The position numbers and the translations under genes were made by a program. Below, one piece after another: positions 7,989-17,468 of a stretch of 64,000 nucleotides of DNA (positions are counted from its first letter, which is position 1; each line of letters opens with the position of its first letter). The DNA is from Micromonospora sp. NBC_01813. Lineage in GTDB: Bacteria > Actinomycetota > Actinomycetes > Mycobacteriales > Micromonosporaceae. The notes below the pieces were generated by a model. The model did no database searches and had not been told where the DNA came from. It was given only the letters and a program-made list of their open reading frames with translations. Where the stretch lies: the NCBI RefSeq assembly GCF_035917335.1, contig NZ_CP109067.1, forward strand, positions 188,501 to 252,500. The letters are read 5' to 3'.

Positions 7989-10109
7989 TCAGTCGGTCAC
8001 GTCGATCGTCACCAGCCGCTGGGTCGCCCGGGACAGCGCGACGTAGAGCGTCCGGACACCGGCTTCGGACTCGGTGCGGATCTCGTCCCCGGCCACGAGC
8101 ACCACCCCGTCGTACTCCATGCCCTTCGCCTGCAGGCTCGACACCACCTGCAGTCGAGGATCCGCCAGATCGGTGAGCCAGCCGGCGACATCGTCGCGGC
8201 GGGCCACCGCGGCGATCACCCCGACCGTCCCCTCCACTTCGGCGAGGAGGCCGCCGACCGCCTGGCGGACCGCCGCCGGCAGCGTCGAGGCGGCCACCCG
8301 CTCCCGTCGCGGCGTCACGCCGGTGGAGCGCACCGCGGTGGGCAGCAGGGCGTCCGGGGCGATCTCCCGGATCACCCCGGCCGCCAACTCGAAGATCTCG
8401 GCCGGATTGCGGTAGTTCGTAGTGAGCTGGAACTCCTGCCGGGGTCGCCGTCCCAACGCACGGTCGCGGGCCTGGGCGAGCTCGGCCGGATCGCCCGTCC
8501 ACGCCGTCTGCGCCGGGTCGCCGACCACCGTCCACGAGGCGAGCCGACCGCGTCGGCCGATCATCCGCCACTGCATCGGCGACACGTCCTGCGCCTCGTC
8601 GACCACCACGTGGGCGTACTCGCGGTAGTCGGCGGGCCGCTCCCGGGCCGCCGCCCTGGCGGCACGCTCACGGTCGGCGAACGTCGTCACCTCGCGTACC
8701 CCGCCGGCGAGCCGGTACGGGTCGCTCGGCCGACGGCGCGGCTGCGGCGGCCGGCCGAGGAGTTCGTCCAACTCGTCCAGCAGCGCCACGTCGGCGATCG
8801 TCGGCCCCTGCTCGGCCAGGTCACGGAAGGATTCGACCAACGTGGTGACCTCCGCCGGGTCGAGGATGCCCCGGGCGTAGCGGCGCAACCGCTGGGGCTG
8901 GGCCAGCCAGGCGAGCACGTGCCGGGGCAGCAACCGCGGCCACCAGGCGCGCAGGAAGTCCCGAAAGTCGTCCCGATCCGACAACTCGTCCTCGAACTCG
9001 GCCTGGCCTGGCAGCCGCGACGCCGTGACCAACTGCCGGGCCTGGGCCCACAACGCGTCGAAGAGACCGTCGATGCCGGCCCGCCGGACCTCGTTGCGGC
9101 GGGCGCCCTTCGGTAGCGCCCGGGCCCGGATGCCGTCCAGCTCCGCACCCCGTAGCCGGAGCAACTGCCCCCGGTAGAGCAGTCGAAGCTCGGTCGGTCC
9201 GTCCGGTACCGCGTCGCGGACCGCCCGGTCGAGCACCCGCCGCATCCGCAGGGAGCCCTTCACGACCGCCGCCGCCGCCGGATCGGTCCGGGTCGCCGAC
9301 GCGGACGGGATCAGCGAACCCAACGACCGCAGCGTCGCACTCTCCTCGCCGAGCGCGGGCAGCACCGCGGCGATGTACTCGACGAAGACCGTGGTCGGTC
9401 CGACCACCAGGATGCCGCCGCCAGCGAAGCGGCTGCGGTCGGCGTAGAGCAGGTACGCCGCCCGGTGCAGGGCCACGGCGGTCTTGCCGGTACCCGGCCC
9501 GCCGGAGACCACCGTGACCCCCGACGCCGGGGACCTGATCGCCTGGTCCTGCTCCTGCTGGATCGTGGCCACGATGTCGCGCATACCGCGTCCCTTGGCC
9601 CGAGCCAGGGTGGCCAGCAGCGCGCCGTCGCCGACCACCCGCATGCCGGCCGGCGCCCGGCCAGGATCGAGCAGATCGTCGGAGACCCCGGTCACCCGTT
9701 CGCCCCGGGACTGGATGGTGCGCCGCCGCACCACGCCCCGGGGCTGGGTGGGCGTCGCCTGGTAGAACGCCGCGGCGGCCGGCGCCCGCCAGTCGATCAG
9801 CAACGGCTCGGCCTGCTCGCCACGGACCCCGAGCCGGCCCACGTGCAGCACCGAACCGTCGCGCAGGTCCAGCCGGCCGAAGACCAGGCCCTCGTACTCG
9901 GCGTCCAGCCGGTGCCGTCGACGCGCAGCATGGAACACCATTGCGTCGCGCTCCACCAGGGCACCCACGTTGCCTACTCGGGCCAGCCGGTATCCGTCAC
10001 GCTCATTGCGCACCGCATCCTGACGCAACTGTGCCAGCCGGGTGTACACCCGGTCGACGTGCCGTTGCTCGACGGCGATCTCCTGTTCCAGCGTGGTGGC
10101 GTCGGTCAA
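7989..10109 (-). CDS. helR: HelD-family RNA polymerase recycling motor, HelR type
   Basis: A 706-residue UvrD-like superfamily 1 ATPase. HelR/HelD proteins strip stalled RNA polymerase from DNA, and HelR is known to displace rifamycins from it. Seen here: an N-terminal coiled coil (about 1-65), EPLLIDWRAP (101-110, the conserved motif after it), Walker A SGGPGTGKT (202-210), a long insertion typical of HelD (about 270-470), VVVDEAQDVSPMQWRM as Walker B, TTNYRNPAEI, and a C-terminal TLYVALSRATQRL. The start is TTG at 10109 with GGAG about 9 nt upstream; no ATG or GTG fits better. Assignment to HelR rather than another HelD class rests on length and phylum. Confidence 0.88.
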   Translation of the reverse strand: MTDATTLEQEIAVEQRHVDRVYTRLAQLRQDAVRNERDGYRLARVGNVGALVERDAMVFHAARRRHRLDAEYEGLVFGRLDLRDGSVLHVGRLGVRGEQAEPLLIDWRAPAAAAFYQATPTQPRGVVRRRTIQSRGERVTGVSDDLLDPGRAPAGMRVVGDGALLATLARAKGRGMRDIVATIQQEQDQAIRSPASGVTVVSGGPGTGKTAVALHRAAYLLYADRSRFAGGGILVVGPTTVFVEYIAAVLPALGEESATLRSLGSLIPSASATRTDPAAAAVVKGSLRMRRVLDRAVRDAVPDGPTELRLLYRGQLLRLRGAELDGIRARALPKGARRNEVRRAGIDGLFDALWAQARQLVTASRLPGQAEFEDELSDRDDFRDFLRAWWPRLLPRHVLAWLAQPQRLRRYARGILDPAEVTTLVESFRDLAEQGPTIADVALLDELDELLGRPPQPRRRPSDPYRLAGGVREVTTFADRERAARAAARERPADYREYAHVVVDEAQDVSPMQWRMIGRRGRLASWTVVGDPAQTAWTGDPAELAQARDRALGRRPRQEFQLTTNYRNPAEIFELAAGVIREIAPDALLPTAVRSTGVTPRRERVAASTLPAAVRQAVGGLLAEVEGTVGVIAAVARRDDVAGWLTDLADPRLQVVSSLQAKGMEYDGVVLVAGDEIRTESEAGVRTLYVALSRATQRLVTIDVTD

Positions 10110-10320
10110 CGCAGCAGCTCCTGGGCGAGGGCGGGTCGGCCGGTAGTTGGCCGGACCCGCCGGGTGGCACGGTCACGACGCCGGGTCCTGGTGTCAGCGG
10201 AGCGTGTCCCGTCCCTGACGCCCGGTTGGCCCGGCAGCCTTACGACGTTACCGTCCGGGTGCCAACCCGGTGCCGGCTCCCGGCTTCCAATTCCGGGGTG
10301 GACCGCAATACGGTGCAGAG

Positions 10321-11379
10321 GTGACCCGGCAGTGGATGATCTACGGTGCCACTGGCTACACCGGCTCGCTGGTCGCTCGGCGAGCCGTCGCCCGCGGGCA
10401 GCGGCCGGTGCTGGCCGGCCGCGACGCGGCGGCGGTCGCCGCCCTGGCCAGCGAACTCAACCTGACCTGGACGGTGCTGGACCTGGCCGAGCGCAGTGCG
10501 TTGCGGGCCGCCCTGCACGACGTCACGGTGGTGGCGCACTGCGCGGGGCCGTTTCGCCGCACCGCCGCGCCGATGCTGGACGCCTGCCTGGAGACCGGCA
10601 CGCACTATCTGGACATCACCGGTGAGATTCCGGTCCTGGCCGACGTTCTCGACCGGGACCGGTCCGCCGTCGAGGCCAATGTGGCGTTGGTCACCGGCGT
10701 CGGTTTCGACGTGGTCCCGACCGACTGCCTCGCCGGCATGCTCGCCGCGGCGCTGCCCGGCGCGACCACCCTCGAACTGGCGATCCTGGCCGGTGGTGGG
10801 GTGAGCGCGGGAACCGCGACGACGGCGTTGACCTCGGCCGGCGGTGGCGTGCGGCGGGTCGGCGGCGAGCTGCGGCCCGCGCCGGTCGGGCGACCACGTC
10901 GGCTGGTGCCCTTCCCGTCCGGCCGACGCCAGACGGTGGCGGTGCCGTGGGGTGACCTGGTCACCGCCCACCGGTCGACCGGCATCGGCGACATCACCGT
11001 CTATCTCGCCGTGCCGGGACGCCCGGCGGTGGTCGGCGCCGCCGCCGCGCTGCTGCGGGTCGCCGCGCTGCGCCGGCTCGCCACCTGGGCGGTGCGCCGG
11101 GGCGCACCCGGCCCGTCGGCGCAGACCCGGGCGGCGACCGGGTGCGAGGTCTGGGCAGAGGTACGCGACGACGCCGGCGACCGGCGTACCGCCGCACTGC
11201 GTGGACCGAACGTCTACGACCTCACCGCGGACGCCGTCGTCCATGCCGTCGACCGAGTGCTCGACGGGGTCGGTGACGGCCCCGACCAGGTCACGCCCGG
11301 TGCGCACACCCCGGCCACGGCGTTCGGCCACGGGTTCGTGCGGACGCTCGACGGAGTCACCGTCACCGGGCCGTCGTAG
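10321..11379 (+). CDS. Saccharopine dehydrogenase-like NAD(P)-binding protein (trans-acting enoyl reductase family)
   Basis: A 352-residue Rossmann-fold protein. The nucleotide-binding loop YGATGYTGSLVARR is at residues 8-21, followed by VLAGRD. HCAGPF and GTHYLDITGE are conserved in the saccharopine-dehydrogenase-like/trans-acting enoyl reductase family, as in Rv2953 and Rv2449c. Its substrate is unknown here. The start is a GTG at 10321 preceded 6 nt upstream by TACGGT (10309-10314), the pattern of a leaderless transcript. The gene ends 17 bp inside the convergent hydrolase gene. Confidence 0.8.
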   Translation: MTRQWMIYGATGYTGSLVARRAVARGQRPVLAGRDAAAVAALASELNLTWTVLDLAERSALRAALHDVTVVAHCAGPFRRTAAPMLDACLETGTHYLDITGEIPVLADVLDRDRSAVEANVALVTGVGFDVVPTDCLAGMLAAALPGATTLELAILAGGGVSAGTATTALTSAGGGVRRVGGELRPAPVGRPRRLVPFPSGRRQTVAVPWGDLVTAHRSTGIGDITVYLAVPGRPAVVGAAAALLRVAALRRLATWAVRRGAPGPSAQTRAATGCEVWAEVRDDAGDRRTAALRGPNVYDLTADAVVHAVDRVLDGVGDGPDQVTPGAHTPATAFGHGFVRTLDGVTVTGPS

Positions 11380-12301
11380 CGGCGACGGCGTCGGGTTCGG
11401 CGTCGGCGACCTGGTCGAGGACCATGCCGACGGCGCAGGTCACCGCTTCGGGACGCTCCATCATCAGCATGTGCCCCGCCCCGGGGCAGACGGTCAGGTC
11501 GGTGCCGGGCAGTGCCTCCGCTATGGACTCGGCGCAGGCTGGCGGGGTCAGCCGGTCGCGGTCTCCGACCAGAACGGCCGCCGGGAGTTCGCCGAGACCG
11601 GCCAGGGTGGCGATCCGGCGTTGCGTGCCGATCGAGGACCGGTAGCCGCCGATCGCGCGCAGCGTGGCCCGACCGACCGCCCGGGTGGCCAGGTCCAGGT
11701 CCACCGGGTCGTAGCGGTCGCCGAACAGCAGCCAGCGCAGTGTCGGCCGCAGCGGATGCAGAAGGTTCTGGTGTGGCCGCCAGGTGCCGCACCGGGCGAG
11801 CATCCCGGCCCCCGCCACCTCACAGAGCCGGACCAGCCGGGCGACCGGCGGGGCGAGCCCGTACGCGGTGTGGGTGTGCCCCTCGGCGGTGGTGGCGACG
11901 AAGACCAGACCGGCGACCTGGTCGGCGAAGCGGTGCGGATGCCGGTGCGCGTACTCCATGATCGTCATGCCGCCCATCGAGTGCCCGGCCAGCACCACCG
12001 GCCCGCGCGGCGCGACCTGGCGCAGCACCTCACCCAGATCGTCGCCGAGCTGGCCCAGGGTCATCGTGGCCAGCCCGGTGGAGGTGGAACGGCCGTGACC
12101 GCGGGCGTCGTAGCTCACCACCCGGACCGGCGAGGTGGTCCGTCGCATCAACTCCTGGACCTGCCGGTGCCAGGTGTGGTGGTCGAGAGTCCATCCGTGC
12201 AGCAGGACGAGCGTCAGCGGCGCGTCCAACGGACCGACCGACTCCCCGTGCAACACCGCGCCGTCCGCCAGCGCGACCGAGAACTCCTGCCGCATGCGCA
12301 C
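11363..12301 (-). CDS. Alpha/beta-fold hydrolase
   Basis: A 312-residue serine hydrolase of unknown substrate. The oxyanion region LLHGWTLDHHTW begins near residue 33, the nucleophile elbow GHSMGG has Ser108, the acid is in VGDRDRLTPP (about 250) and the histidine in PGAGHMLMME (about 280). No signal peptide is seen. Start: GTG at 12301 with GGAGG 9 nt upstream; an ATG two codons later is the alternative. It is divergent from the carbonic anhydrase gene across 142 bp and convergent, with a 17-bp overlap, with the preceding gene. Confidence 0.85.
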   Translation of the reverse strand: MRMRQEFSVALADGAVLHGESVGPLDAPLTLVLLHGWTLDHHTWHRQVQELMRRTTSPVRVVSYDARGHGRSTSTGLATMTLGQLGDDLGEVLRQVAPRGPVVLAGHSMGGMTIMEYAHRHPHRFADQVAGLVFVATTAEGHTHTAYGLAPPVARLVRLCEVAGAGMLARCGTWRPHQNLLHPLRPTLRWLLFGDRYDPVDLDLATRAVGRATLRAIGGYRSSIGTQRRIATLAGLGELPAAVLVGDRDRLTPPACAESIAEALPGTDLTVCPGAGHMLMMERPEAVTCAVGMVLDQVADAEPDAVAATTAR

Positions 12302-12443
12302 CTCTGGTCACCTCCGTCGAGTCGACTGGTCGTGTCCGCGTCGCATCGAGCGGCGTACCCAGCTGGGCCTGCCGCCGAACCGTGACGGTGAGAAGATTCG
12401 CAACATCCTTCCCGACCGGCCGGTAGCAAGCCAGGCTGCAACC

Positions 12444-13103
12444 ATGTCGTCACCGTCGTTCCCGATGCCGGATTCCCGCGCCCCGCGACCGACCGGGCCG
12501 CCGCCGCCCGATCACCCCGGCCCGGCCGAGGCACTGGCCGAACTGCTGGCCGGCAACCGTCGATTCGTCACCGGGCAGCCCCGGCACGGGCACGACGTGT
12601 CCGCCGCCGCGGCCAGCGCCGCCCTGGGTGAGCAGCATCCGATCGCCTTCGTACTCGGCTGTATCGACTCCAGGGTCCCGCTGGAGGCCATCTTCGACCA
12701 GACCTTCGGGTCGATCTGCGTCGGCCGGTCCGGCGCACAGGTGTTGGATCAGGCGATCCTCGGGTCGATCGAGTTCGCGGTCGCCGCGCTGGGGGTGCCG
12801 CTGGTCGTCGTGCTCGGGCACGAGCGGTGTGGCGCGGTGGCGTCGACGATCGCCGCCGAGCGTTCCGGCACTCGTCCGACGGGCAGCGTGGGGTACCTGG
12901 TGGAGCAGATCGCTCCCGCCGTGGCGGAGGTCGGCGTCGACCATCCGCAGGCGCAGCCTCTCGCGGTCCGGGCCCACGTACGCCGGACCGTGCACCGGCT
13001 GCGGCAGGTCGAAGCGTTGGCGGCGGCGCTGGCGCAGGGCCGGATCGACGTCACCGGCGGGGTCTACGACCTCGGAAACGGTCAGGTGGAACTGCTCACC
13101 TGA
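12444..13103 (+). CDS. Beta-class carbonic anhydrase
   Basis: A 219-residue enzyme for reversible hydration of CO2 to bicarbonate. Zinc ligands and the Asp/Arg dyad are visible: Cys73-Asp75-Arg77 in GCIDSR, and His126 with Cys129 in GHERCG. AGNRRFVTGQ near residue 36 and the VYDLGNGQVELL C-terminus are typical. The first 30 residues are Pro-rich and poorly conserved, so the ATG at 12444 is the upstream limit. It is monocistronic: a strong terminator starts 38 bp after the stop. Confidence 0.93.
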   Translation: MSSPSFPMPDSRAPRPTGPPPPDHPGPAEALAELLAGNRRFVTGQPRHGHDVSAAAASAALGEQHPIAFVLGCIDSRVPLEAIFDQTFGSICVGRSGAQVLDQAILGSIEFAVAALGVPLVVVLGHERCGAVASTIAAERSGTRPTGSVGYLVEQIAPAVAEVGVDHPQAQPLAVRAHVRRTVHRLRQVEALAAALAQGRIDVTGGVYDLGNGQVELLT

Positions 13104-13141
13104 AACCGTCGCGGACGGCTGACGCGACCCCAGGGACAGCA

Positions 13142-13174
13142 ACGGCCCCACCGGTGGTCGACCGGTGGGGCCGT
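13142..13174. terminator. Bidirectional terminator hairpin
   Basis: A 14-bp perfect stem (ACGGCCCCACCGGT and its complement) with a 5-nt loop lies between the convergent carbonic anhydrase and 13216-13545 genes. Confidence 0.85.
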
Positions 13175-13215
13175 GCAGGTGTCGCGGTGGCTCCGGTGGT
13201 GGCTGCGGGCTCGGA

Positions 13216-13545
13216 TCAGGCCTCGAAGATCCCGGCCTCGACGAGCCGCTTCTCGGTCAGCTCCCAGCCGTGCTCCGGGTAGGCACCGGCCAGCGCGTTG
13301 ATCTCGGCGCGGATCTTCGTGGCGTGCCCGGCACCGGCCAGCACGCGGATCTCCTCCACGAAGGCGTCCGAGTCGGTCCGCAGGTGAGCGGTCTTGCCGT
13401 TGGTCAGGTTCCGGACGTACGCGTGCTTGCCGCCGTTGAGCGGGATCAGGTACTTGAACTCGCCGAGGACGCTCAGGGCACCACCCTGACCGGCCTGGCC
13501 GGCGCGGACTGACGCGCGCGCGGTCTTGGAGGTGTTGCTCGCCAC
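13216..13545 (-). CDS. Conserved hypothetical protein, 109 residues
   Basis: A small soluble protein with no signal peptide or membrane helix. After a Ser/Thr/Ala-rich N-terminus it reads LGEFKYLIPLNGGKHAYVRN, which suggests a beta-hairpin, then a helical half that includes VEEIRVLAGAGHATKIRAEI and ends in VEAGIFEA. I do not recognise a named family; close relatives appear to be actinobacterial. The GTG at 13545 is set by AAGGGAG about 7 nt upstream; the frame stays open further but without a ribosome site. It stands alone between a terminator and a divergent promoter region. Confidence 0.72.
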   Translation of the reverse strand: MASNTSKTARASVRAGQAGQGGALSVLGEFKYLIPLNGGKHAYVRNLTNGKTAHLRTDSDAFVEEIRVLAGAGHATKIRAEINALAGAYPEHGWELTEKRLVEAGIFEA

Positions 13546-13864
13546 GGGGGGACTCCCTTGCAGGACGTACGGAAACGGACAGGTATGACCGGGTGTGGAA
13601 GGTCTCGACAGAGGCCAGGAACATTCTACCGGACGGCCGACCGGGAGCCGGTGAGCGACCCGGTCGGTCAGCAGGCACAACGACCTGCCGGTGCCGGGCA
13701 TTCCGGTGGGCGACGACCCGATCGGCGCGGTGCCCCGACAATCGCCGGCGACGAAATTCCCGATTCGCTGGCGCACCACCCGTCACAACAGTCATCATTA
13801 GTCACACCCACCCGGGTGATCGAGGTCGTAGGGGAAGACGCACCTCGCTCTCCGGGAGGTCACC
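13546..13864. other. Divergent intergenic region
   Basis: About 319 bp between the divergent genes starting at 13545 and 13865. It holds their ribosome sites (GGGAGGT near 13855 for the plus gene) and an AT-richer patch at 13785-13805 likely to contain a promoter. I see no coding bias or named element. Confidence 0.45.
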
Positions 13865-14356
13865 GTGCCAACGCGTGGCGTCGTATACGTCCACTCGACC
13901 CCGCTCGCCGTGTGCCCACACGTCGAGTGGGCCATATCGCGCGTGCTCGTCGCGCCGGTCAACCTGCACTGGACGGCTCAGCCGCTCGATCCGAACGGCC
14001 GCCGAGCCGAGTGTGGCTGGACCGGACGCCCCGGCACCGGCGCCGAGCTGGCTGCTGCCCTACGGCAGTGGCCCATGATCCGTTTCGAGGTCACCGAGGA
14101 AGCCAGTCCCGGTGCCGACGGGGAGCGGTTCATGCACGTACCCGGGCGCGGGTTGTTCCGCGCCACGATCGGCGCGGCCGGCGACATCCAGCTCGGCGAG
14201 GACCGGATCCGGGCCATCATCGCGGCGGCACCGGCCCCGGAGGCGATCGCACACGCCCTCGACAAGGCCATGGGTACGGCCTGGGACACCGAACTCGAGC
14301 CGTACCGGCACGCGGGTGAGGGCGCGCCGGTGACGCTGCTCACCCGGGTCGGGTAG
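13865..14356 (+). CDS. DUF3145 family protein
   Basis: A 163-residue protein with the hallmark DUF3145 N-terminus TRGVVYVHSTPLAVCPHVEWA, followed by WTAQPLDPNGRRAECGWTG and WDTELEPYRHAGEG near the end. The family is confined to actinobacteria and its function is unknown. The GTG start at 13865 has GGGAGGT about 6 nt upstream. No membrane segment is seen. It sits 63 bp before a GH3 lipoprotein gene that has its own promoter-like box. Confidence 0.92.
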   Translation: MPTRGVVYVHSTPLAVCPHVEWAISRVLVAPVNLHWTAQPLDPNGRRAECGWTGRPGTGAELAAALRQWPMIRFEVTEEASPGADGERFMHVPGRGLFRATIGAAGDIQLGEDRIRAIIAAAPAPEAIAHALDKAMGTAWDTELEPYRHAGEGAPVTLLTRVG

Positions 14357-14419
14357 TCCGTCGGGTGACCCTGGGTGCGGCACGCCCGCAGGTTGCCGCC
14401 ACCGCCGTAGCCTGATGTG

Positions 14420-16162
14420 ATGGCCGGTGTGCTCCCCTCACCCCGCGTAACGATTGCTGCTTTCCTGCTTGCCGTCCTCGGTGTCACGAGCGGCTGCGCC
14501 GGAGCTGGATCGGCGTCCCCGAACGCCACCCCCAGCAGCTCAGACGGGCCGACGCCCGACCCGACGGCCACCACGGGGCCGGCGACACCCGCCGCCCGCC
14601 TGGCCGCCACCCTCAGTGATGAAGACCTGGTCGGGCAGGTGCTGATGCCGTACGCCTACGGCGGGTCGGCGACCGATGTCTCGGCCGGATCGGCCGCCGG
14701 CAACCAGCAGCTCGCCGGGGTGGACAGCCCCGCCGAGATGATCGAGCGGTACCGGCTCGGTGGACTGATCCTGGTCGGTTTCTCCGCCGACGACCCCACC
14801 GGCAGCAACCAGCCCACCACGAACGTCGACGACACCGCCCAGGTCCATGCGCTGACCACCGGGCTGCAGCAGGCCGCCGCCGGCCTGCCCGCGGCGACGC
14901 TGCCCGCCGGTGCCGGTGACCTGCCGTTGCTGATCGGCACCGACCAGGAGTTCGGCATCGTCACCCGGATCGACCAGGGCGTCACGATCCTGCCCAGCGC
15001 GATGGCCGCCGGAGCGGCCGGTCGGCCGGACCTCACCGAGGCGGCCTGGCGGGCGGCGGGAACCGAGCTCGCCGCACTCGGCGTCAACGTCGACTTCGCC
15101 CCCGTCGCCGACGTACTCGGGGTGAACAGCACCGTCATCGGCTCCCGCTCCTACGGCGCGGACCCCGCACTCACCGCCCAGCAGGTCGGCGCCGCCGTAC
15201 GTGGACTGCAGGGCGCCGGCGTGGCCGCCACCGTCAAACACTTCCCCGGCCACGGGCACACCGCCGTCGACTCACACGGCGATCTGCCGGTGCTGGAGCA
15301 GGACCGCGCCGCGCTCGACACCGCCGACCTGCCGCCGTTCGAGGCCGGCATCGACGCCGGTGCCGGCCTGGTGATGTCCGGCCACCTGGACGTGACCTCG
15401 GTCGACCCCGGCGTGGCGGCGACCTTCTCCCGCAAGGTGCTCACCGACCTGCTTCGCGGCGAACTCGGCTTCGACGGTGTCGTGGTCACCGACGGGATGA
15501 ACATGGCACCGGCACAGGTGATGCCGCCGGGTGCGGCGGCCGTCGCGGCGGTCAACGCCGGCAACGACCTGATCCTGATGCCGCCGAACGTGACCGCCGC
15601 GTACGACGGACTGCTCGGCGCGCTGCGTGACGGATCGCTGCCGCGTGAGCGGCTGGTCCAGGCGGTCACCCGGGTACTGACCCTCAAGCAACGCCTCGCC
15701 GGGGTGGCCACGCCGCCGATGTCGGTGCTCGGTGCCGCCGGCCACTACGCCGCCGCGCGGGAGTTGGCGGCCGCCGCCATCACCCAGGTACGCGGAGCGT
15801 GCACCGCGGTCGGGCAACCCGTCACCGTCACCGCCTCGGCCGGCCGTGACCGTACCCGGACTCTGCTGATCGAGGCGCTGCGGGAAGGCGGGGTCGAGGT
15901 CGTCGACCGTGGCGGGACCACCGTGCACCTGGTCGGTTACGGCGACGCCGCGTCCGACCTGAGCGCGGACGCGGCGGTCACCGTCGCGATGGACACCCCG
16001 CACCTGTTGGCACAGTCCCGTTCACCGGTGCTGCTGGCGACGTACTCGTCGAGTGCGGCGTCGATGTCCGCGCTGGCGGACGTGCTGCGCGGCGAGACGA
16101 AGGCACCGGGCCGGTTGCCGGTGCCGGTGGGTGACCTGCCACCGACATCCTGCGGGCAGTGA
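14420..16162 (+). CDS. GH3 family beta-N-acetylglucosaminidase-like lipoprotein
   Basis: About 580 residues, anchored outside the membrane by a lipobox (LGVTSGC, Cys26 from this start). The GH3 domain shows LIGTDQEFG, the KHFPGHGHTAVDSH signature of NagZ-type enzymes, in which the His/Asp dyad supplies the general acid, and VVVTDGMNM with the nucleophile Asp. The last 170 residues form an extra domain. The expected role is release of N-acetylglucosamine or related units from wall fragments. ATG 14420 follows TAGCCT (14408-14413) by 6 nt, suggesting a leaderless mRNA; the overlapping GTG at 14417 is the alternative. Confidence 0.88.
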   Translation: MAGVLPSPRVTIAAFLLAVLGVTSGCAGAGSASPNATPSSSDGPTPDPTATTGPATPAARLAATLSDEDLVGQVLMPYAYGGSATDVSAGSAAGNQQLAGVDSPAEMIERYRLGGLILVGFSADDPTGSNQPTTNVDDTAQVHALTTGLQQAAAGLPAATLPAGAGDLPLLIGTDQEFGIVTRIDQGVTILPSAMAAGAAGRPDLTEAAWRAAGTELAALGVNVDFAPVADVLGVNSTVIGSRSYGADPALTAQQVGAAVRGLQGAGVAATVKHFPGHGHTAVDSHGDLPVLEQDRAALDTADLPPFEAGIDAGAGLVMSGHLDVTSVDPGVAATFSRKVLTDLLRGELGFDGVVVTDGMNMAPAQVMPPGAAAVAAVNAGNDLILMPPNVTAAYDGLLGALRDGSLPRERLVQAVTRVLTLKQRLAGVATPPMSVLGAAGHYAAARELAAAAITQVRGACTAVGQPVTVTASAGRDRTRTLLIEALREGGVEVVDRGGTTVHLVGYGDAASDLSADAAVTVAMDTPHLLAQSRSPVLLATYSSSAASMSALADVLRGETKAPGRLPVPVGDLPPTSCGQ

Positions 16163-16173
16163 ACTGATCCGAC

Positions 16174-16206
16174 GACGCCCCGGCCCATGAGCTGGGCCGG
16201 GGCGTC
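16174..16206. terminator. Bidirectional terminator hairpin
   Basis: A 14-bp stem (GACGCCCCGGCCCA and its complement) with a 5-nt loop between the convergent GH3 gene and fab operon. Confidence 0.85.
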
Positions 16207-16241
16207 TGTCCGTCGGTTCGGGCCGGGGGACCGGTCGGGTC

Positions 16242-17468
16242 TCAGACCCGGGTGAAGACGAGCGCCACGTTGTGCCCGCCGAACCCGAACGAGTTGTTCA
16301 GCGCAGCCGGGACGTCCATCGGCCGGGCCTTGTGCGCGGCCACGTCGAGGTCGAGCCGGTCGTCGGGGTCGTCCAGGTTGATCGTCGGCGGCACGACGCT
16401 TTCACAGATCGTCAGGATCGTGATGATCGACTCCAACGCGCCGGCCGCGCCGAGCAGGTGCCCGGACATCGACTTGGTGGCGGTGAGGACCGGGTGGTCG
16501 CCGACCGCGCGCCGCAGCGCGATCAGTTCGGCGAGGTCACCGGCCGGTGTCGAGGTGGCGTGTGCGTTGACGTGCACGATGTCGCGACCGGTGACACCGG
16601 CGTCGGCCAGGGCCAGCCCGATCGCCCGGGCGGCACCGAGCCCTTCGGGGTGCGGCTGCACCATGTCGTACCCGTCGGAGGTGAGGCCGGCCCCGGCGAG
16701 GCGGGCGTAGACCCGCGCGCCGCGCGCCGCCGCGTGCTCGGCCCGCTCCAACACGACGATGCCGGCGCCTTCACCGAGCACGAATCCGTCGCGGCCCTTG
16801 TCCCAGGGCCGTGACGCCCGCTCCGGGTCGTCGTTGCGGGTCGACATCGCCCGCATCGCGGCGAAGCCGGCGATCGGCAGGCCGTGTACGACGGCCTCGG
16901 TGCCACCGGCCACCACCACGTCGGCGCGACCGGCACGGATCATGTCGAGTCCGTGCGCGATCGCCTCGGCGCCGGTGGCACATGCGCTGGCCACCGAGTG
17001 CACGCCGGCCTGCGCGCCGAGCTCCAGCCCGACCCAGGCCGCCGGGCCGTTGGGCATCAGCATCGGTACGGTGTGCGGCGAGACGCGCCGGGGCCCATCG
17101 GCTTCCAGGATGTCGTCCTGGGCCAGCAGGGTGAGCGCGCCGCCGATACCGGAACCGACGCTGACGCCGAGACGTTCCCGGTCGACGCCGGCGTCGCCCA
17201 GCCCAGCGTCAGCCCATGCCTCCCCGGCGGCGATCAGCGCGATCGCCTCGGATCGGTCGAGTCGGCGCAGTTTGACCCGGTCGAGCCGCTCGGCGGGGTC
17301 GACCGCCAGCTCGGCGGCGATCCGGACCGGCAGTTGCGCGGCCCAGTCGTGGGTGAGCGGCCGAGCCCCGGACTTGCCGTTGAGCATGGCATCCCAGGTA
17401 GACGCGACATCCCCGCCGAGCGGGGTCGTCGCGCCGAGCCCGGTGACGACGACGTCGACCATCGTCAC
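16242..17468 (-). CDS. fabF: 3-oxoacyl-ACP synthase II (FabF/KAS II)
   Basis: A 408-residue elongating condensing enzyme of type II fatty acid synthesis. It joins malonyl-ACP to a growing acyl-ACP. The Cys-His-His triad is visible: Cys163 in ASACATG, His in NAHATSTPAGD and His in KSMSGHLLGAAG. The GFGGHN C-terminal loop is present. It is the last gene of the fab operon; its GTG overlaps the acpP stop by 4 bp, so translation is coupled. A strong terminator follows. Confidence 0.97.
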   Translation of the reverse strand: MTMVDVVVTGLGATTPLGGDVASTWDAMLNGKSGARPLTHDWAAQLPVRIAAELAVDPAERLDRVKLRRLDRSEAIALIAAGEAWADAGLGDAGVDRERLGVSVGSGIGGALTLLAQDDILEADGPRRVSPHTVPMLMPNGPAAWVGLELGAQAGVHSVASACATGAEAIAHGLDMIRAGRADVVVAGGTEAVVHGLPIAGFAAMRAMSTRNDDPERASRPWDKGRDGFVLGEGAGIVVLERAEHAAARGARVYARLAGAGLTSDGYDMVQPHPEGLGAARAIGLALADAGVTGRDIVHVNAHATSTPAGDLAELIALRRAVGDHPVLTATKSMSGHLLGAAGALESIITILTICESVVPPTINLDDPDDRLDLDVAAHKARPMDVPAALNNSFGFGGHNVALVFTRV

